8,963 nucleotides of DNA from Pseudomonadota bacterium. GTDB lineage: Bacteria; Desulfobacterota; Desulfobaccia; Desulfobaccales; 0-14-0-80-60-11. The notes beneath the pieces are model-generated. The model made no database searches, was not told where the DNA came from, and saw nothing but the letters and a program-made list of their open reading frames with translations. Shown in pieces: positions 6,396 through 8,963 of the stretch. The translations under genes were made by a program, and so were the position numbers. Location: positions 1 through 8,963 of the forward strand of contig JAHIKF010000286.1 of assembly GCA_018897875.1 (NCBI GenBank), read 5' to 3'. Position 1 is the stretch's first letter. Each line of letters opens with the position of its first letter.

Positions 6396-6424
6396 AAAGC
6401 TGACCGCTGAAAGCTGACAGCTAC
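6396..6424. repeat. Heptad repeat tract at the 3' end of cinA
   Basis: AGCTGAC, CGCTGAA, AGCTGAC, AGCTAC shows clear 7-bp periodicity. It runs into the cinA stop codon (6423-6421), so the repeat supplies the stop. Confidence 0.7.
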
Positions 6425-7659
6425 TTCAGTTCCCGGCGCAACCGGTCCAGGGCGGTCTCGGCGGTCAGGATTTTGATCTCCGCCCGGTTGCCGTGAAATT
6501 GATAGTGCCACACGTCTTCCCCTTGATCGGTGGCCAGACCGATATACACAGTGCCCACGGGTTTTTCAACGCTGCCGCCGCTGGGGCCGGCGATGCCGGT
6601 CACCGCCAGGCCGATGGCGGCGTGAAAGACCTCTCTCACCCCCCGGGCCATGTCACGAGCGGTCTCCGGGCTCACCGCCCCGTGCCGGGCCAGGACTTGC
6701 TGCGGCACCCGCAGCAGGTCGCACTTGGCGTCGTTGCTGTAACTCACCACCCCGCCCAGGAAATAGTCCGAGGCGCCGGGCTCGTCGGTGAGGCGGTGCC
6801 CGATGAGGCCGCCCGTACAAGATTCCGCCACTGCCAGGGTGAGGCCGCTTTTCTTAAGATAGCGTCCCACCAGGCCCTCCAGGGAGACCAGGTCCGAACC
6901 TAGGAGCACGTCGCCCACCTCCCGGGCCAAAGCTGAGGTCAGGCGGTCCAGGGTCTGCTCCAGGGCCTGGCGGTCCCGGCCCCGCATGGTCAGGGTCAGG
7001 TGAGTCTCGGGGAAATTGGGGTAAAAACCCGCGGTCACCCCGCCCTGCTGAAAATCCGGCAGGTGCGAGACCACTTGCTGCAACCGGGCTTCCGAGATCC
7101 CGAAGAGACGTAGCGTCCGCTGGGCCAGGCGTTCGCCGCCGCCGGCCGACTCCACCAGGGTGGGCAGCACCAGGGCGTCGAACAGCAGCCGCATCTCCTT
7201 GGGCACCCCGGGCAGGAAAAAGAGACGGGCGCCCCCGTGCTTCAAGGCGAAGCCGCAGGCCATGCCGCCGGGGTCCAAAATCTGGGCCCCTTCGGGAAAC
7301 AGGGCCAGACGGGCGTAGCGCTCATCCCAGGGAATCTGGCGCTCCCCCAGACACCGGCGGATGCGCTCCAGCAGGGCATCATCTAAAAAGAGCCGCAGGT
7401 TCAGGGCCTGGGCCGCCGCGGCCACGGTGATGTCGTCTTCGGTGGGGCCGAGGCCCCCGGTAATAATGATGAACTGCGAGCGCGCCAGCGCCTCGCCCAG
7501 GAGGTCCTGAAACAAGGGCGAGTGATCTCCTAAAATGGTGAGGCGCTGCACCGCCAACCCGGCCTCGTGCAGCCGCCGGGCGGCGTACCGGGCGTTGAAA
7601 TCGCCCACCCGTCCGGTGAGCAACTCGGTGCCGGTGGTGATGATCTCGCCTTGCATCAT
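6421..7659 (-). CDS. cinA: CinA family protein: competence/damage-inducible, NMN deamidase
   Basis: This is a full two-domain CinA of 412 residues. The N-terminal MoCF/COG1058 domain starts with GEIITTGTELLTGRVGD and has the nucleotide-binding GGLGPTEDD (68-76), a pattern shared with molybdopterin-binding proteins and linked to ADP-ribose pyrophosphatase activity in some members. The C-terminal PncC-type domain (about 255-412) carries the catalytic ESCTGG (279-284) and VTGIAGPSGG (353-362). In characterised members it deamidates nicotinamide mononucleotide for NAD recycling. The name comes from competence induction beside recA in streptococci. The ATG at 7659 is followed at once by a second ATG (7656). 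Neither has a Shine-Dalgarno sequence, because a heptad repeat tract sits directly upstream. The stop TAG also lies within such a tract. Every recognised motif is intact. Confidence 0.95.
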   Translation of the reverse strand: MMQGEIITTGTELLTGRVGDFNARYAARRLHEAGLAVQRLTILGDHSPLFQDLLGEALARSQFIIITGGLGPTEDDITVAAAAQALNLRLFLDDALLERIRRCLGERQIPWDERYARLALFPEGAQILDPGGMACGFALKHGGARLFFLPGVPKEMRLLFDALVLPTLVESAGGGERLAQRTLRLFGISEARLQQVVSHLPDFQQGGVTAGFYPNFPETHLTLTMRGRDRQALEQTLDRLTSALAREVGDVLLGSDLVSLEGLVGRYLKKSGLTLAVAESCTGGLIGHRLTDEPGASDYFLGGVVSYSNDAKCDLLRVPQQVLARHGAVSPETARDMARGVREVFHAAIGLAVTGIAGPSGGSVEKPVGTVYIGLATDQGEDVWHYQFHGNRAEIKILTAETALDRLRRELK

Positions 7660-7660
7660 A

Positions 7661-7690
7661 GAGCGGTCAGCTTTCAGCCGTCAGCAGTTA
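7661..7690. repeat. Heptad repeat tract at the 5' end of cinA
   Basis: On the minus strand this reads GCTGACG, GCTGAAA, GCTGACC, GCTC, ending one base before the cinA ATG. It is an inverted copy of the tract at the other end of cinA. Confidence 0.7.
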
Positions 7691-7707
7691 GTTAAAGACC
7701 ATGAAAC

Positions 7708-7810
7708 CGAGGTTTCCCCCCCTTTTCTAAAGGGGGATAGGGGGGATTAAATAGGCGCTTAGTAATCCCCCTGAATCCCCCTTTAAAAAAGGGGGACTTA
7801 AAACGCCTCG
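7708..7810. mobile_element. MITE-like or paired-REP inverted repeat, about 103 bp
   Basis: The left half (7708-7748) and right half (7762-7810) are inverted copies. CGAGG and CCTCG lie at the ends, then C-runs, then CTAAAGGGGGATAGGGGGGATTA against TAATCCCCCTGAATCCCCCTTTA. Each half can also fold alone (CCCCCTTT / AAAGGGGG type hairpins). There is no coding capacity. It lies between pgpA and cinA and would form a very stable stem in any read-through transcript. Movement is inferred from symmetry only. Confidence 0.6.
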
Positions 7811-7948
7811 ATTCAGTTGGCTCAATTGGGAAAATATTCATGCCACGTCATATTAAGGTGCGACAGGCGAACTCTCTACGCTAACGTAACCATAGGCGTA
7901 ATCATTATCAGCTTCAGCTCGTTCTGGCCTTTGACCACTATTCCGCCC

Positions 7949-8428
7949 CTAGCCCCTCCCCCAAACAATCATAACTATCTCTAACACTACCCGACCGATA
8001 ACCCCGGCGGCGACGTCGTCGGCCATTACTTCCAGGCCCCCGTTACCTCCCTCTCCGAACCAGCGGATGGGGAGCGGTTTCAGGATGTCCAGGGTTCGGA
8101 AGATGACCAAGCCCAGGACCGCGTGCTCCCAGGTTGGGGGGACGCCGGCCAGGGTGATTAAGAGGCCCGCCACTTCGTCCACCACGATGGCCGGGTGGTC
8201 CGTGCGCCCCAAAATCTCCTGGGCCGGGCCCGCCACCCAAAGGCCCAGGATGACCAGGGCCGCCACCCCCAGGCCGTAACCCCAGGGGCCGGTCTGGGCG
8301 AGATAGTACCACACCGGCAGGGCGGCCAGGGTGCCCCAGGTGCCGGGCATGAAGGGGAGGAAGCCAACCCCGCCCCAGGTGGCCAGGGCCAGGATCAGGA
8401 TGCGGTAACTACGGTTTTCTGCCCCCAC
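7949..8428 (-). CDS. pgpA: Phosphatidylglycerophosphatase A
   Basis: This 159-residue membrane protein of the PgpA/YutG family removes phosphate from phosphatidylglycerophosphate to make phosphatidylglycerol in the inner membrane. Family blocks seen in order are GFLPFMPGTWGTLAALP (22-38), IVVDEVAGLL (81-90, with the acidic pair D84-E85), FRTLDILKPLPI (110-121) and GLEVMADDVAAG (131-142). Hydrophobic spans lie at about 51-67, 85-96 and 143-156. The start is a GTG at 8428, with GAGGG eight to nine bases upstream; no better ATG exists. The length is normal for the family. It is divergent from pcnB and precedes cinA, from which a 289-base repeat-bearing spacer separates it, so a shared transcript is doubtful. 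Confidence 0.93.
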   Translation of the reverse strand: MGAENRSYRILILALATWGGVGFLPFMPGTWGTLAALPVWYYLAQTGPWGYGLGVAALVILGLWVAGPAQEILGRTDHPAIVVDEVAGLLITLAGVPPTWEHAVLGLVIFRTLDILKPLPIRWFGEGGNGGLEVMADDVAAGVIGRVVLEIVMIVWGRG

Positions 8429-8451
8429 CGGCTTAACCCTCTGACAGTTTA

Positions 8452-8480
8452 GAAATATCTGGATTCACCGCGCTTGTCAA
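8452..8480 (-). promoter_or_regulatory. Likely sigma-70 type promoter of pgpA
   Basis: On the minus strand a perfect TTGACA (8480-8475) is followed after 17 bases by TATTTC (8457-8452), a weak -10. Transcription would begin near 8445, leaving a leader of about 17 bases with GAGGG before the GTG start. The -35 is convincing and the -10 is not, so this is a proposal. Confidence 0.45.
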
Positions 8481-8559
8481 TAATTCCCCTTTCCCGGCGG
8501 TTTTTTCCTGAGTTGGAGCCGGAGTCGGCAGTTATTTTACAATTATAAGGAATAAAAGG

Positions 8560-8588
8560 TTAATAAATGTTACGAATTTAACTATAAT
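8560..8588 (+). promoter_or_regulatory. Likely promoter of pcnB, consensus -10
   Basis: TTAATA (8560-8565) and a perfect TATAAT (8583-8588) stand 17 bases apart. The pcnB ATG begins only six bases after the -10, so transcription would start at or beside the start codon. The surrounding 8530-8594 stretch is strongly AT-rich compared with the genes on each side. Confidence 0.55.
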
Positions 8589-8594
8589 TATCGA

Positions 8595-8963
8595 ATGCAG
8601 TCCGAATCCTCAGGGTCGCCTCAGATCCCACCCCACATCATTGCCCGGCCCGAACATACCGTCTCCCGGAGAGACATTGAGGTGGAGGCCCTGAAAGTCC
8701 TTTATCGCCTCCACCATGCCGGCTACACCGCCTACCTGGTGGGGGGCGGCGTCCGGGACTTGCTGCTGGGCAAGACGCCCAAAGACTTCGACGTGGTGAC
8801 CGACGCCCGGCCCGGCGAGCTGCGGAAACTTTTCCGCAACAGCCGTATTATCGGCCGTCGTTTCCGGCTGGTCCAGGTCTTTTTCAAGGGCGGTCACATC
8901 GTCGAGGTCTCCACCTTCCGGTGCCGTTCCGAATTCGACGAATTAGCCGAGCCCGAAGCCGGC
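8595..8963 (+). CDS. pcnB: Poly(A) polymerase / CCA-adding-type nucleotidyltransferase, N-terminal part
   Basis: The first 123 codons of a gene run off the window end. The sequence matches class II nucleotidyltransferases and most closely the PcnB group: HTVSRRDIEVEALKVLYRL (21-39), then LVGGGVRD (48-55) of the nucleotide-binding loop, then DFDV with the two metal-binding aspartates (D64, D66), then LFRNSRIIGRRFRLVQV (79-95) and IEV-like VEVSTFR. PcnB adds A tails to RNA 3' ends and so promotes decay; relatives in this branch may instead add C, C or A to tRNA, and the missing C-terminal part is needed to decide. The opening RRDI and RRFRLVQV patterns favour PcnB. The ATG at 8595 is the only plausible start, because no other ATG, GTG or TTG stands suitably before residue 21. 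It has no Shine-Dalgarno sequence. Confidence 0.85.
   Translation, partial: MQSESSGSPQIPPHIIARPEHTVSRRDIEVEALKVLYRLHHAGYTAYLVGGGVRDLLLGKTPKDFDVVTDARPGELRKLFRNSRIIGRRFRLVQVFFKGGHIVEVSTFRCRSEFDELAEPEAG

Overview
The window looks like chromosomal DNA from a GC-rich, Gram-negative-type bacterium. The gene order pgpA - cinA - thpR - recA - alaS, the AlaRS and RecA sequence style, and the many short palindromic repeats between genes all suggest a deltaproteobacterial (Desulfobacterota-like) lineage. That placement is inference; I could not run a search. Genes are GC-rich and the spacers are distinctly more AT-rich.

Layout. (1) Positions 1-1389 are an accessory strip on the minus strand. It holds an AT-rich hairpin, a RelE-type toxin reading frame broken by a stop at codon 17, its intact antitoxin, palindromic repeats, a diverged partial copy of the 3' end of alaS, and a compact hicB-hicA toxin-antitoxin pair. 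(2) Positions 1390-5073 are alaS and recA on the minus strand, 3 bases apart and probably co-transcribed recA to alaS, with no recX between them. (3) Positions 5074-5363 are the recA upstream region, with a small hairpin, a weak coding-like remnant and a paired palindrome element. (4) Positions 5364-7659 are thpR and cinA, both minus strand, separated by about 500 bases of repeats. These include a MITE-like nested inverted repeat of about 229 bp. Each of the two genes has a tract of 7-bp repeats at both ends, in inverted orientation. (5) Positions 7660-7948 hold a second MITE-like element of about 103 bp (7708-7810); I see nothing recognisable in 7811-7948. (6) Positions 7949-8428 are pgpA (minus strand), then a divergent promoter region and the start of pcnB on the plus strand, cut by the window end.

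The core genes cover phospholipid synthesis (PgpA), nucleotide salvage or repair (CinA/PncC), RNA end chemistry (ThpR), recombination and DNA repair (RecA), tRNA charging (AlaRS) and RNA 3' end processing (PcnB-type nucleotidyltransferase). In many bacteria cinA, thpR and recA are close neighbours. Here insertion of repeats between them has probably split an ancestral transcription unit. I do not see a clearly new enzymatic system. The most unusual things are the hicBA cassette linked to a second, diverged alaS 3' end, the dead toxin beside a living antitoxin, the heptad repeats bracketing single housekeeping genes, and a probably leaderless pcnB.
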